From: Micromonospora lutea
GTDB taxonomy: Bacteria > Actinomycetota > Actinomycetes > Mycobacteriales > Micromonosporaceae
Direction of reading: 5' to 3'
DNA length: 64,000 nucleotides
NCBI RefSeq assembly: GCF_016863535.1
Contig: NZ_BOPB01000021.1
Coordinates: forward strand, 1 to 64,000
The notes under the pieces were generated by a model, which saw only the letters and a program-made list of their open reading frames with translations, ran no database searches and was not told where the DNA came from. Positions 49,235 through 57,588 of this stretch are shown here, in pieces. Each line of letters starts with the position of its first letter. Position 1 is the first letter of the stretch. Both the position numbers and the translations under genes were made by a program.

Positions 49235-49292
49235 GGAAAGCGTTAAAGGGGTCCCTTGCTCTACCTGAGGCGTTAACAGGGTGCCCTTCCTT
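49231..49292. repeat. Dispersed palindromic repeat (family A), intergenic copy
   Basis: GCAAGGAAAGCGTTAAAGGG, GTCCCTTGCT, CTACCTGAGGCGTTAACAGG, GTGCCCTTCCTT: two GCGTTAA blocks and two complementary AAGGG/CCCTT arms in the same order as the copy at 11333-11389. It lies between divergent chorismate mutase and pcrA genes. Confidence 0.8.
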
Positions 49293-49346
49293 CGGGTGGT
49301 GCCGTCGGCGGGGGATGTCCGGGCGGCGGCATAGACTCGCCGTGCG

Positions 49347-51782
49347 ATGCATCCTCTCTTCGACATCCCCGCCTCCCCGCCCGAGCCAGCGCCTGCGCGG
49401 ACGCTGCCGCCCCATCGGCCCGTGCCCGGCCGCCTCGACCCGGCGCAACTGGTGGAGGGACTCAACGGCCCGCAACGGGACGCGGTCACCCACGCCGGCT
49501 CGCCGCTGCTGATCGTGGCCGGTGCCGGGTCCGGCAAGACCCGCGTGCTGACCCACCGGATCGCGTACCTGCTCGCCGCGCGGGACGTGCACCCCGGCGA
49601 GATCATCGCGATCACCTTCACCAACAAGGCCGCCGGCGAGATGAAGGACCGGGTCACCGCCCTGGTCGGCCCACGGGCCCGGCTGATGTGGGTCTCCACC
49701 TTCCACTCCGCCTGTGTGCGGATCCTGCGTGCCGAGCACGAGCACGCCGGGCTGAAGTCGACCTTCTCGATCTACGACGCGGACGACTCACGCCGGCTGA
49801 TGCAGCTCGTCACCCGTGAGCTCGACCTGGATCCGAAGCGCTATCCGGCGCGCGGCCTCGCCGCCCAGGTCTCGAACCTGAAGAACGAGCTGGTCGACCC
49901 GGAGACCTTCGCCGCACGGGCGAGCGGGCCCAACGAACGCGCCCTCGCCGAGGCGTACGCCCTTTATCAGCGCCGGCTGCGCGAGGCGCACGCGCTCGAC
50001 TTCGATGACCTGATCATGACGACGGTGCACCTGTTTCAGTCGCATCCGCACGTCGCGGAGAGCTACCGCCGCCGTTTCCGGCACGTGCTGGTCGACGAGT
50101 ACCAGGACACCAACCACGCGCAGTACGTCCTGATCAAGGAGCTGGTCTCCGGCACCGAGGGTCTCGATCCGGCGGAGCTCTGCGTGGTCGGCGACGCGGA
50201 CCAGTCGATCTACGCCTTCCGGGGCGCGACGATCCGCAACATCCTGGAGTTCGAGCGCGACTTCACCGACGCCCGCACCATCCTGCTGGAGCAGAACTAC
50301 CGCTCCACCCAGACCATCCTGAACGCCGCCAACGCGGTCATCGACCGGAACACGTCCCGTAAGCCGAAGCGGCTGTGGAGCGACGCCGGTGCGGGCGAGC
50401 CGATCGTCGCGTACGTCGCCGACACCGAGCACGCCGAGGCGGACTGGGTGGCCCGGGAGATCGACCGGTTGGTGGACGACGGGGAGACCCGTCCGGGCGA
50501 CGTGGCGGTCTTCTACCGCACCAACGCCCAGTCCCGGGTCTTCGAGGAGGTTTTCATCCGCCTCGGTCTGCCGTACAAGGTCGTCGGCGGGGTGCGTTTC
50601 TACGAGCGCAAGGAGGTCCGCGACGCGTTGGCCTACCTGCGTTCGGTGGTCAACGACGACGACACGGTCAGCCTGCGGCGGATCCTCAACACCCCGCGTC
50701 GCGGCATCGGCGAGCGCGCCGAGGCGTGCGTGGAGGCGCTGGCCAGCCGGGACCGGATCTCCTTCGGAGCCGCGTTGCGCCGGGCCGGTGACGCGCCCGG
50801 TATCTCGACCCGGGCGGCCAACGGCATCGCCGACTTCGTGGCGCTGCTCGACTCCGCCCGCGAGCTGGCTGTCGACGGCACCCCGGAGGAGGTGCTGGAG
50901 GCGGTGCTGACCCGGTCGGGTTACCTGACCGAGCTGGAGGAGAGCCTCGATCCGCAGGACGCGGGTCGGGTGGACAACCTCCAGGAACTGGTCAGCGTCG
51001 CCCGCGAGTACACCGAGCGGATCGAGGCGACCGGCGCGGAGGGGGAGCGGGCCACCCTGGCCGGTTTCCTGGAGCAGGTCGCGCTCGTCGCCGACGCCGA
51101 TCAGGTGCCGGCGCAGCCCGGGTCGGCAGCGGACGGGGCCGAGGAGGACACCGAGCCCTACCAGGGCGTGGTGACCCTGATGACGCTGCACACCGCCAAG
51201 GGCCTGGAATTCCCGGTGGTGTTCCTGACCGGCCTGGAGGACGGCGTCTTCCCGCACCTGCGCTCGTTGGGCGACACCCGGGAGTTGGAGGAGGAGCGCC
51301 GGCTGGCGTACGTCGGCATCACCCGGGCCCGGCAGCGCCTCTACCTCTCCCGGGCGGTGACCCGCTCGGCGTGGGGCCAACCGTCCTACAACCCGCCGTC
51401 CCGGTTCGTCGAGGAGCTGCCGCCCGAGCTGGTCCGCTGGGAGCGCACCGAGGGCTCGTACACCTCGTGGGGTGGCGGTGGTGGTGGCGTGGGTGGTCGC
51501 GCGGAGCGGACTCCCGGCGGCCGCGGTGGCTTCGCTGGCGGCACACCACGGGCGGTGCAGCTGGCCCGCAAGCTCGGGGTGGACGGCAGCCGGCTGGCCA
51601 CCGCGAGTGAACTGCCACAGGGGCCGAAGGTCGCGGTCGGCGACCGGGTGAACCACCAGCGGTACGGGCTCGGCCGGGTGGTGGCCGTGGAGGGGCACGG
51701 TCCGGGTGCGCGGGCGCAGATCGACTTCGGCGACCAGACGCTGTGGCTGGTGCTGCGGCACGCCCCGATCGAGAAGATCTGA
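49347..51782 (+). CDS. pcrA: ATP-dependent DNA helicase PcrA/UvrD
   Basis: An 811-residue superfamily 1A helicase. Motif I is VAGAGSGKTRVLTHR, motif II VDEYQDTNHAQY, motif III GDADQSIYAFRGA, motif IV LEQNYRSTQTIL, motif V GVVTLMTLHTAKGLEFPVVF, motif VI LAYVGITRARQRLYL. After a Gly-rich linker (WGGGGGGVGGRAERTPGGRG) comes the C-terminal Tudor-like domain (GDRVNHQRYGLGRVVAVEGH) that contacts RNA polymerase in related PcrA proteins. It unwinds DNA 3'-5' in repair and in clearing replication-transcription conflicts. The start ATG (MHPLFDIPASPPEPAPA) gives a Pro-rich N-terminal tail, common in actinobacteria. Confidence 0.95.
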   Translation: MHPLFDIPASPPEPAPARTLPPHRPVPGRLDPAQLVEGLNGPQRDAVTHAGSPLLIVAGAGSGKTRVLTHRIAYLLAARDVHPGEIIAITFTNKAAGEMKDRVTALVGPRARLMWVSTFHSACVRILRAEHEHAGLKSTFSIYDADDSRRLMQLVTRELDLDPKRYPARGLAAQVSNLKNELVDPETFAARASGPNERALAEAYALYQRRLREAHALDFDDLIMTTVHLFQSHPHVAESYRRRFRHVLVDEYQDTNHAQYVLIKELVSGTEGLDPAELCVVGDADQSIYAFRGATIRNILEFERDFTDARTILLEQNYRSTQTILNAANAVIDRNTSRKPKRLWSDAGAGEPIVAYVADTEHAEADWVAREIDRLVDDGETRPGDVAVFYRTNAQSRVFEEVFIRLGLPYKVVGGVRFYERKEVRDALAYLRSVVNDDDTVSLRRILNTPRRGIGERAEACVEALASRDRISFGAALRRAGDAPGISTRAANGIADFVALLDSARELAVDGTPEEVLEAVLTRSGYLTELEESLDPQDAGRVDNLQELVSVAREYTERIEATGAEGERATLAGFLEQVALVADADQVPAQPGSAADGAEEDTEPYQGVVTLMTLHTAKGLEFPVVFLTGLEDGVFPHLRSLGDTRELEEERRLAYVGITRARQRLYLSRAVTRSAWGQPSYNPPSRFVEELPPELVRWERTEGSYTSWGGGGGGVGGRAERTPGGRGGFAGGTPRAVQLARKLGVDGSRLATASELPQGPKVAVGDRVNHQRYGLGRVVAVEGHGPGARAQIDFGDQTLWLVLRHAPIEKI

Positions 51783-51801
51783 GACGGACGGTCGACCCCG
51801 G

Positions 51802-52596
51802 TCAGCACGCCACGTCGATGCCCCGGGCGCGCAGGAACGGCGCGGGGTCGATCTGGTTCCACATCTGACCCTGGTGCACCTCGAAGTGCAGATGGGGGCC
51901 GGTGGAGTCGCCCGTGGAGCCCTCCAGGCCGATCGTCTGCCCGGTGCTGACCTTCGCACCGACGCTCACCCTGGCGGTACTCAGATGGGCGTAGTGGGTG
52001 AGGTAGCCGTTGCCGTGGTCGATGACCACCGAGATGCCGTACCCGTCGCCGACATCGCCGGCCTTCGTCACGGTGCCACCGAAGGCGGCGCGTACGGGTG
52101 TGCCGGCGGGCATGGCGAAGTCGATGCCGGCGTGCAGGGTGCCCCAGCGGGGCCCGTAGCAGGAGGTGATGGTGCCTCCTGCCATCGGGATCACCCAGGA
52201 CGTCGTCGGCTTCACGCTCTTCTTCGGCTTTGGCTTCGGCTTCGCCGTGGCGGTGGCCGGCCGGCTGGCCTTGGGCTTCGGGCTGGGCTTGGAGCTGGGC
52301 TTCGCGGTGGGGCTGGCGCTGGTGGTCGGGCTCGGCGGTGAGCTGTCCGGGGCGGCGGGTTCCCGGGCCGAACGGTCGGCCCGTGCAGCGGCCTCGGCCC
52401 GGTCCCGGGCATCGAGGGCGACCGGATGGGTGGTCGGCCGGTCATCGCGGTCGGCCAGGACGACACCGGCGACGCCGAACCCCACCAGGGCGACCGAGCC
52501 GACGGCCAGGAGACGGGTACGCCGACTCGGAGTCCGCCGGTGGCGGGCCGGGGCGGCGGGGATCCTGCGGGTCGGGGTAGGGGTGTCGTCCTGCAC
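51802..52596 (-). CDS. M23 family peptidase, membrane-anchored
   Basis: The start GTG 52596 has GAGG 9 nt upstream; the GTG at 52611 is an alternative. The product has 264 residues: a basic N-terminus, one membrane anchor (LLAVGSVALVGFGVAGVVL), a long Ala/Pro/Ser/Lys-rich stretch (about 60-140), and a LytM/M23 domain. The zinc ligands are His and Asp of LHAGIDFAMP and the His pair of GPHLHFEVH. Such enzymes cut peptidoglycan peptides. There is no LysM domain. Together with the next gene it forms a pair of M23 paralogues on the same strand. Confidence 0.88.
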   Translation of the reverse strand: MQDDTPTPTRRIPAAPARHRRTPSRRTRLLAVGSVALVGFGVAGVVLADRDDRPTTHPVALDARDRAEAAARADRSAREPAAPDSSPPSPTTSASPTAKPSSKPSPKPKASRPATATAKPKPKPKKSVKPTTSWVIPMAGGTITSCYGPRWGTLHAGIDFAMPAGTPVRAAFGGTVTKAGDVGDGYGISVVIDHGNGYLTHYAHLSTARVSVGAKVSTGQTIGLEGSTGDSTGPHLHFEVHQGQMWNQIDPAPFLRARGIDVAC

Positions 52597-52828
52597 GGGT
52601 AGGGACCTCACTGGTTTCGAGTGGTACGTGACCTCGAAATCCTGGTGTCGGTCCGCGCGTCATCGGGTACCGGGGGTGGGTGCGGCGGGTGAGGCGGCCG
52701 GTGCCGCTGTCCACCTCTGGGCACCGCTGTGCTCGCCTGCCCGATGTTGACCTGCCCGGCTGGTGTGTCGTCGGTCACTGTCGCGGCTGTGAGCTGGCAC
52801 ACTTATGCCCTCGCCACCCCAGAGAAAA

Positions 52829-52856
52829 ACCGCCCGAACCAGTCGGTCCGGGCGGT
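52829..52856 (-). terminator. Intrinsic terminator of the second M23 gene
   Basis: Minus strand: ACCGCCCGGACC / GGTTCGGGCGGT (12 bp with one G-T pair, 4-nt loop) followed by TTTTTCTC, one of the few U-tailed terminators in this window. Confidence 0.8.
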
Positions 52857-52875
52857 CAACGGGCATCACGACCGG

Positions 52876-53589
52876 TCAGGACGCGGCTACCTCGCTGTAA
52901 ATTGCCTCGACTTGTAGCTTGATGTCCACTCCGCGCTCCTGCAGCCACGGCACCGGGTCGAGTGGCTCGCCCTTGACATGGATCTCCAGGTGCAGGTGGG
53001 AGCCGTAGGAGTGGCCCGTGTTGCCGACCAGACCGAGCTGGTCGCCGGCCTTGACCTGCTGCCCCTCGCGCACGCTCAGCGAGGAGGAGTGGCCGTAGAT
53101 CGCCTCGCTGCCGTCGGCGTGCTGGACGATGACGGCGTAGCCGTAGCCGCCGAACCAGCCCGCCTTGGTGACCGTGCCGTCGTGGATGGCGACGTACGGA
53201 GTTCCCTCCGGGGCGACAAGGTCGACACCGGTGTGCAGCTTGCCCCACCGCATCCCGTAGGGGGAGTTGAAGTCGTAGCCCTGGAGGGGCAGCAGCCACA
53301 CGCCGGAGTCGGCGGAACTCTCCGGGCTGGTGCGGCTGTCCCGGGAGGCCCGCTCGGCGGCGTCGGCCCGGTCGGCCACGCCCTGGTTGCTGATCGACGC
53401 CTGCTTCAGCTCGTCGAGCACCGTCGGGCTGACGCTCTTGGCGTCCGGCATCGCACTGGCACCCAGCACCACCACGCCAGCACCGACGAAGGCGGTGGTG
53501 ACGACCGCGGCGTAGCGGCTGCGCGGGGGGGTGGGTACGCGGCGGCGACCGCGATATCGATCGGGCTCAGACGACAGGCGCTGGCGCAC
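52876..53589 (-). CDS. M23 family peptidase, membrane-anchored paralogue
   Basis: The start GTG 53589 follows GGAGGG by 5 nt. The product has 237 residues: basic N-terminus (RYRGRRRVPTPPRSRYA), membrane anchor (VVTTAFVGAGVVVLGASA), a helical Ala/Asp/Ser-rich region (about 50-100) and the LytM domain. Zinc ligands are in KLHTGVDLVAPEGTP and GSHLHLEIHVKG. It differs from its neighbour in the linker. A probable promoter lies about 115 nt upstream, giving a long 5' leader. Confidence 0.9.
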   Translation of the reverse strand: MRQRLSSEPDRYRGRRRVPTPPRSRYAAVVTTAFVGAGVVVLGASAMPDAKSVSPTVLDELKQASISNQGVADRADAAERASRDSRTSPESSADSGVWLLPLQGYDFNSPYGMRWGKLHTGVDLVAPEGTPYVAIHDGTVTKAGWFGGYGYAVIVQHADGSEAIYGHSSSLSVREGQQVKAGDQLGLVGNTGHSYGSHLHLEIHVKGEPLDPVPWLQERGVDIKLQVEAIYSEVAAS

Positions 53590-54060
53590 GCATACCCTCC
53601 GTTGTCGGGTTCCGATGCGGATCAGTCGCCGTCACGATCTGGTGACCGTGTGTCGACTGATCGCGTCGTCACCCGTCCGTAGACCTGATGACAACCGTGG
53701 ACACGGTAGCCAACCGTCAGTCCTGTCACAAGCCGGAGCGCCGAATTGGTTGCAACGTTCTGTCCGTTTCCGTCCCGGATTGTCAGTGGTCGGGGGTGCA
53801 GTGGGGTGTCCTCGTTATCCTCCGTTCGTCGCGCACTGTGACCGTTCGGCGGAGTCGTCCCGCTTGACGCGTCCCGCGTCGGTCGTGTCTCTGCGTGAGG
53901 TGGCGGTGATGCCTGCGTGAGTGCCGGTGTCACTTCCCCGCGAGGGACGCCGAGCGGCGTTCGTCGCTCGCCCGATCGGCCCCGGTTCCCGGGCCCCGGC
54001 CGGGCGGGTTACCGTTCGTTCAGGTGAGATTGCCGCTGAGCCGGTGAAAGGGATGCCCAG
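53590..54060. other. Divergent intergenic region between M23 peptidase and B12-binding genes
   Basis: This 471-bp gap holds the promoter of the M23 gene (53703-53731) and its leader, and upstream sequences of the B12-binding gene, which has AAAGGG before its ATG. I looked for a c-di-AMP (ydaO) riboswitch, common before such peptidases in actinobacteria, and could not recognise one. No credible gene is present. Confidence 0.5.
53703..53731 (-). promoter_or_regulatory. Probable promoter of the M23 peptidase gene at 52876
   Basis: Minus strand: TTGTGA, 17 nt, TACCGT, about 115 nt upstream of the start codon. Confidence 0.4.
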
Positions 54061-54465
54061 ATGAGCTCTCGTGTTCGGGTCGTCGTCGCCAAGCCGGGCC
54101 TGGACGGCCACGACCGTGGTGCCAAGGTGGTGGCGCGCGCCCTGCGTGACGCCGGCATGGAGGTCATCTACACCGGCCTGCACCAGACCCCGGAGCAGAT
54201 CGTGGAGACCGCGATCCAGGAGGACGCGGACGCCGTCGGTCTGTCGGTGCTCTCCGGGGCGCACATGACGTTGTTCCGGCGGGTTCTGGAACTGCTCGAC
54301 GAACGGGATGCCCGGGACATCGTGGTGTTCGGCGGGGGAATCATCCCGGAGGCCGATCTGCCGGAGCTGGAGCGGCTCGGCGTGGCCAAGATTTTCACGC
54401 CGGGGGCAACCACCACGTCCATCGTGGAGTGGGTCCGGGAGAACGTCGCACAGCCGGTGGCCTGA
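54061..54465 (+). CDS. Stand-alone cobalamin (B12)-binding domain protein
   Basis: A 134-residue protein that matches the C-terminal B12-binding domain of methylmalonyl-CoA mutase. The cobalamin signature D-x-H-x-x-G is in KPGLDGHDRGAKVVA, and the later SVLSGAH and VVFGGGIIP segments bind the nucleotide tail. There is no catalytic TIM-barrel subunit next to it. Such small subunits can complete split mutases (methylmalonyl-, isobutyryl-, ethylmalonyl-CoA mutase) encoded elsewhere, or act as light or B12 sensors. The nearness of sucC-sucD (succinyl-CoA) fits methylmalonyl-CoA metabolism but is not proof. Confidence 0.92.
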   Translation: MSSRVRVVVAKPGLDGHDRGAKVVARALRDAGMEVIYTGLHQTPEQIVETAIQEDADAVGLSVLSGAHMTLFRRVLELLDERDARDIVVFGGGIIPEADLPELERLGVAKIFTPGATTTSIVEWVRENVAQPVA

Positions 54466-55014
54466 GGCGTTCCGCGGCCGGCAGGTGGGGTTCGGAACCG
54501 GTCTGCGGACAGGGGAGGGGCCGGACGCACCCCTCACACGTCCGGCCCCTCTATGCACGATGCCCCGCCGCCACCCCTCGACCGACAGGGCATCGGCCGC
54601 TTCCGTCCTCGCGCTTTCCAGCGCTCCGACACCTGACTCAACGACGCCCTTCCTGCGGGGTTACGCGGGATCGTCGAGAACCGTCGCGCCCCTGGCAAGA
54701 TCGCTCGAACGGGTGACGGCATCCGGGACGGCGTCCCGCCCACGGCCCAGCGTCGGCCGGTCGTGTGCATTACCGCACACCGCGCACCCGCTCGGTTGCC
54801 GGACGTGCCGACATCGTTAGGCTGCGCCCAATGAACCCTTTCCGACCTCCCCTTGCGGGCCGGACCGTCAGGTCGGCCGCGGCGCGTGGTTGCGGTGGCG
54901 AGGGTTCGACGGCCTGCGTCAACTTCGACTGATGTCGGGCATCACACTGTTTTCTTTCCATACGCTGGTGGCGGCGCGACGGTGCGCCGCAGAGACGGGA
55001 CGGGACGCGCAATC
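54466..55014. other. Intergenic region upstream of sucC
   Basis: The 549-bp gap starts with the terminator of the B12-binding gene and holds a plausible promoter, TTGCCG, 16 nt, TAGGCT (54796-54823), which would give sucC a leader of about 185 nt. A second AT-rich spot, TTTTCTTTCCATACGCT (54950-54966), is also promoter-like. No credible gene is present. Confidence 0.5.
54516..54550 (+). terminator. Terminator of the B12-binding protein gene
   Basis: AGGGGCCGGACG / CGTCCGGCCCCT, perfect 12-bp stem with an 11-nt loop, 50 nt after the stop codon. Confidence 0.7.
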
Positions 55015-56193
55015 GTGGACCTGTACGAGTACCAGGGGCGGGACCTGTTCGAGCGGCACGGACTTCCCGTGCTCGCCGGCGGCGTCGCCACGACCCCGGA
55101 GGAGGCCCGCGCGATCGCCGAACGCCTCGGCGGCCGAGTGGTCGTCAAGGCACAGGTGAAGGTCGGCGGACGAGGCAAGGCGGGCGGCGTCAAGCTGGCC
55201 GAGGGCGCGGAGGAGACGGTGGCCCGCGCCACCGACATCCTCGGCATGGACATCAAGGGTCACACCGTCCACAAGGTCATGATCACCGTGACCGCGGACG
55301 TGGCCGAGGAGTACTACTTCTCGTACCTGCTCGATCGGGCGAACCGCACGTTCCTCTGCATCGCCAGCGTCGCCGGCGGCATGGACATCGAGCAGGTCGC
55401 CGCCGAGACCCCGGACAAGGTCGTCAAGGCACCGATCGACGCCGTCAAGGGCGTGGACGAGGCGAAGGCGCGGGAGATCGTCGACGCGGCCGGTTTCCCG
55501 GCCGAGGTCGCCGACCAGGTCGTCGAGGTCGCGGTCGGCCTGTGGCAGGCGTTCGTCGCCGAGGACGCCACCCTGGTCGAGGTGAACCCGTTGGCCAAGA
55601 CCGCCGAGGGCAAGCTGCTGTTGCTGGACGCCAAGGTCTCGCTCGACGAGAACGCCGGCTTCCGGCACCCCGACCACGAGGCGCTGGTCGACCAGGCGAC
55701 GGTGGACCCGCTGGAACAGGCCGCCAAGGAGAAGGACCTCAACTACGTCAAGCTCGACGGTGAGGTCGGGATCATCGGCAACGGCGCGGGCCTGGTCATG
55801 TCGACCCTGGACGTGGTCGCCTACGCCGGTGAACGGCACGGCAACGTCAAGCCGGCCAACTTCCTCGACATCGGCGGCGGCGCGAGCGCCGCGGTCATGG
55901 CCAACGGTCTGGAGATCGTGCTCTCCGACCCGTCGGTGCGCAGCGTCTTCGTCAACGTCTTCGGCGGCATCACCGCCTGCGACGCGGTCGCCAACGGCAT
56001 CGTCCAGGCGCTGGACCTGCTCAAGCAGCGCGGCGAGGAGGTCACCAAGCCGTTGGTCGTACGACTCGACGGCAACAACGCCGAGGCCGGTCGGGAGATC
56101 CTCGACGGCGCGAACAACCCGCTGATCGAGCGGGTCGACACCATGGACGGCGCGGCCGAGCGGGCCGCCGAGCTGGCGGCTGCGGGGGTCTGA
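55015..56193 (+). CDS. sucC: Succinyl-CoA synthetase (ADP-forming) subunit beta
   Basis: The start GTG 55015 gives MDLYEYQGRDLFERHGLPVL, the normal family N-terminus, and 392 residues; a longer frame from 54853 has no family resemblance. The ATP-grasp domain has VVKAQVKVGGRGKAGGVKLA and the C-terminal CoA-ligase domain carries IGNGAGLVMSTLDVVAYAGE and VFVNVFGGITACD. Subunit beta binds nucleotide and, with SucD, interconverts succinyl-CoA and succinate in the TCA cycle. sucD follows after 3 bp. Confidence 0.96.
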   Translation: MDLYEYQGRDLFERHGLPVLAGGVATTPEEARAIAERLGGRVVVKAQVKVGGRGKAGGVKLAEGAEETVARATDILGMDIKGHTVHKVMITVTADVAEEYYFSYLLDRANRTFLCIASVAGGMDIEQVAAETPDKVVKAPIDAVKGVDEAKAREIVDAAGFPAEVADQVVEVAVGLWQAFVAEDATLVEVNPLAKTAEGKLLLLDAKVSLDENAGFRHPDHEALVDQATVDPLEQAAKEKDLNYVKLDGEVGIIGNGAGLVMSTLDVVAYAGERHGNVKPANFLDIGGGASAAVMANGLEIVLSDPSVRSVFVNVFGGITACDAVANGIVQALDLLKQRGEEVTKPLVVRLDGNNAEAGREILDGANNPLIERVDTMDGAAERAAELAAAGV

Positions 56194-56196
56194 CAC

Positions 56197-57084
56197 ATGG
56201 CTATCTGGCTGACCAAGGACTCGAAGGTCATCGTCCAGGGGATGACCGGCTCCGAGGGTTCCAAGCACACCCGGCGGATGCTCGCCGCCGGAACGAACGT
56301 CGTCGGTGGCGTCAACCCGCGTAAGGCGGGCACCACCGTCGACTTCGACGGCAACGAACTGCCCGTCTTCGCCAACGTCGCCGACGCGATGAAGGACACC
56401 GGCGCGGACGTCACCGTCATCTTCGTACCGCCGCAGTTCACCAAGGGCGCGGTCGTCGAGGCGATCGACGCCGAGATCCCGCTGGCCGTGGTGATCACCG
56501 AGGGGGTGCCGGTGCACGACACCGCCGCCTTCTGGGCGTACAACGTGGCCAAGGGGGAGCGGACCCGCATCATCGGCCCGAACTGCCCCGGCATCGCTTC
56601 GCCGGGCGCCTCGAACGCCGGCATCATCCCGGCGGACATCACCGGCGCCGGCCGGATCGGGCTGGTCAGCAAGAGCGGCACGCTGACCTACCAGATGATG
56701 TACGAGCTGCGGGACATCGGCTTCTCGACCTGTGTCGGCATCGGCGGCGACCCGATCATCGGGACGACGCACATCGACGCGCTGGCCGCGTTCGAGGCCG
56801 ACCCGGACACCGACGCCATCGTGATGATCGGTGAGATCGGTGGTGACGCCGAGGAGCGGGCGGCCGAGTTCATCAAGGCCAACGTCAGCAAGCCGGTGGT
56901 CGGCTACATCGCCGGCTTCACCGCCCCGCCCGGCAAGACCATGGGGCACGCCGGTGCGATCATCTCCGGCTCGGCGGGCACCGCCGACGCCAAGAAGGAA
57001 GCGCTGGAGGCGGTCGGCGTGAAGGTCGGCAAGACGCCGACCGAGACCGCCAGGCTGATGCGCGAGATCATGTCTGCGGGCTGA
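56197..57084 (+). CDS. sucD: Succinyl-CoA synthetase subunit alpha
   Basis: A 295-residue protein three bases after sucC. The CoA-binding Rossmann domain shows IVQGMTGSEGSKHTRRML and VGGVNPRKAGTTVDF, and the phosphorylated active-site His is in GKTMGHAGAIISG. NCPGIASPG and GRIGLVSKSGTLTYQMM are also typical. It carries the phosphohistidine intermediate of the reaction. Two consecutive terminator hairpins follow. Confidence 0.97.
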   Translation: MAIWLTKDSKVIVQGMTGSEGSKHTRRMLAAGTNVVGGVNPRKAGTTVDFDGNELPVFANVADAMKDTGADVTVIFVPPQFTKGAVVEAIDAEIPLAVVITEGVPVHDTAAFWAYNVAKGERTRIIGPNCPGIASPGASNAGIIPADITGAGRIGLVSKSGTLTYQMMYELRDIGFSTCVGIGGDPIIGTTHIDALAAFEADPDTDAIVMIGEIGGDAEERAAEFIKANVSKPVVGYIAGFTAPPGKTMGHAGAIISGSAGTADAKKEALEAVGVKVGKTPTETARLMREIMSAG

Positions 57085-57098
57085 GCGGTAACCGCGTT

Positions 57099-57150
57099 GA
57101 GAGACCGTCCCGGACGGTCTCTCTAGGGGCCGACCGGGAGGTCGGCCCCT
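57099..57150. terminator. Double terminator between convergent sucD and a DUF4190-like gene
   Basis: Two adjacent perfect hairpins: GAGAGACCGTCC / GGACGGTCTCTC and AGGGGCCGACC / GGTCGGCCCCT. The second overlaps the last bases of the convergent gene. Confidence 0.75.
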
Positions 57151-57409
57151 AGCGGTTCCAGTACGGGTGATTCCCCGTCGCCTGCAGGATCAGGCTGAGG
57201 ACGATGTTCAGCACACCCAGCCCGATGGCAACGTAGCCCAGCACCGGCGACTGGCGGTACCGGCGCGCGTCGCGCACCGACAACCAGCCGAAGACGATGC
57301 CGAGGATGCCGCAGCAGAGCACACCGGTCACGATGCCGAGCACGCCCCAGAGGGTCGTCCGGTCCCGGCCGGCGGGCGGTGGTGGGGGCGGTGGATACGG
57401 AGCGTTCAC
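57149..57409 (-). CDS. Small DUF4190-like membrane protein
   Basis: The start GTG 57409 (VNAPYPPPPPPPAGRDR) has AAGGGGAG just upstream; six more residues are possible. The 86-residue product has a Pro-rich head and two membrane helices (LWGVLGIVTGVLCCGILGIV and VLGYVAIGLGVLNIVLSLIL) joined by FGWLSVRDARRY. This is the DUF4190 pattern also seen in the larger protein at 58967. Function unknown. Confidence 0.82.
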   Translation of the reverse strand: MNAPYPPPPPPPAGRDRTTLWGVLGIVTGVLCCGILGIVFGWLSVRDARRYRQSPVLGYVAIGLGVLNIVLSLILQATGNHPYWNR

Positions 57410-57588
57410 AACTCCCCTTCCGGTCACATGCTGCCGCGACGGTGGTCGCGGCCCCTGGTGCCGAGGCTAGAGGAGCCGGTGCGCCCGCACACCGGATCAG
57501 GCGAACTGGTCCGGCCCGCCCGGCTGAGCGTCAGTTGGGGGCGGGTGTCGGGCAGCCGCCGCCGACCAGGCATGCCAGAGTAGAGCCA

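Noticed and set aside
53590..53930. Possible ydaO (c-di-AMP) riboswitch upstream of the M23 peptidase
   Set aside because: A short GGAACCCGACAACG segment recalls the family, but the other conserved blocks are missing.
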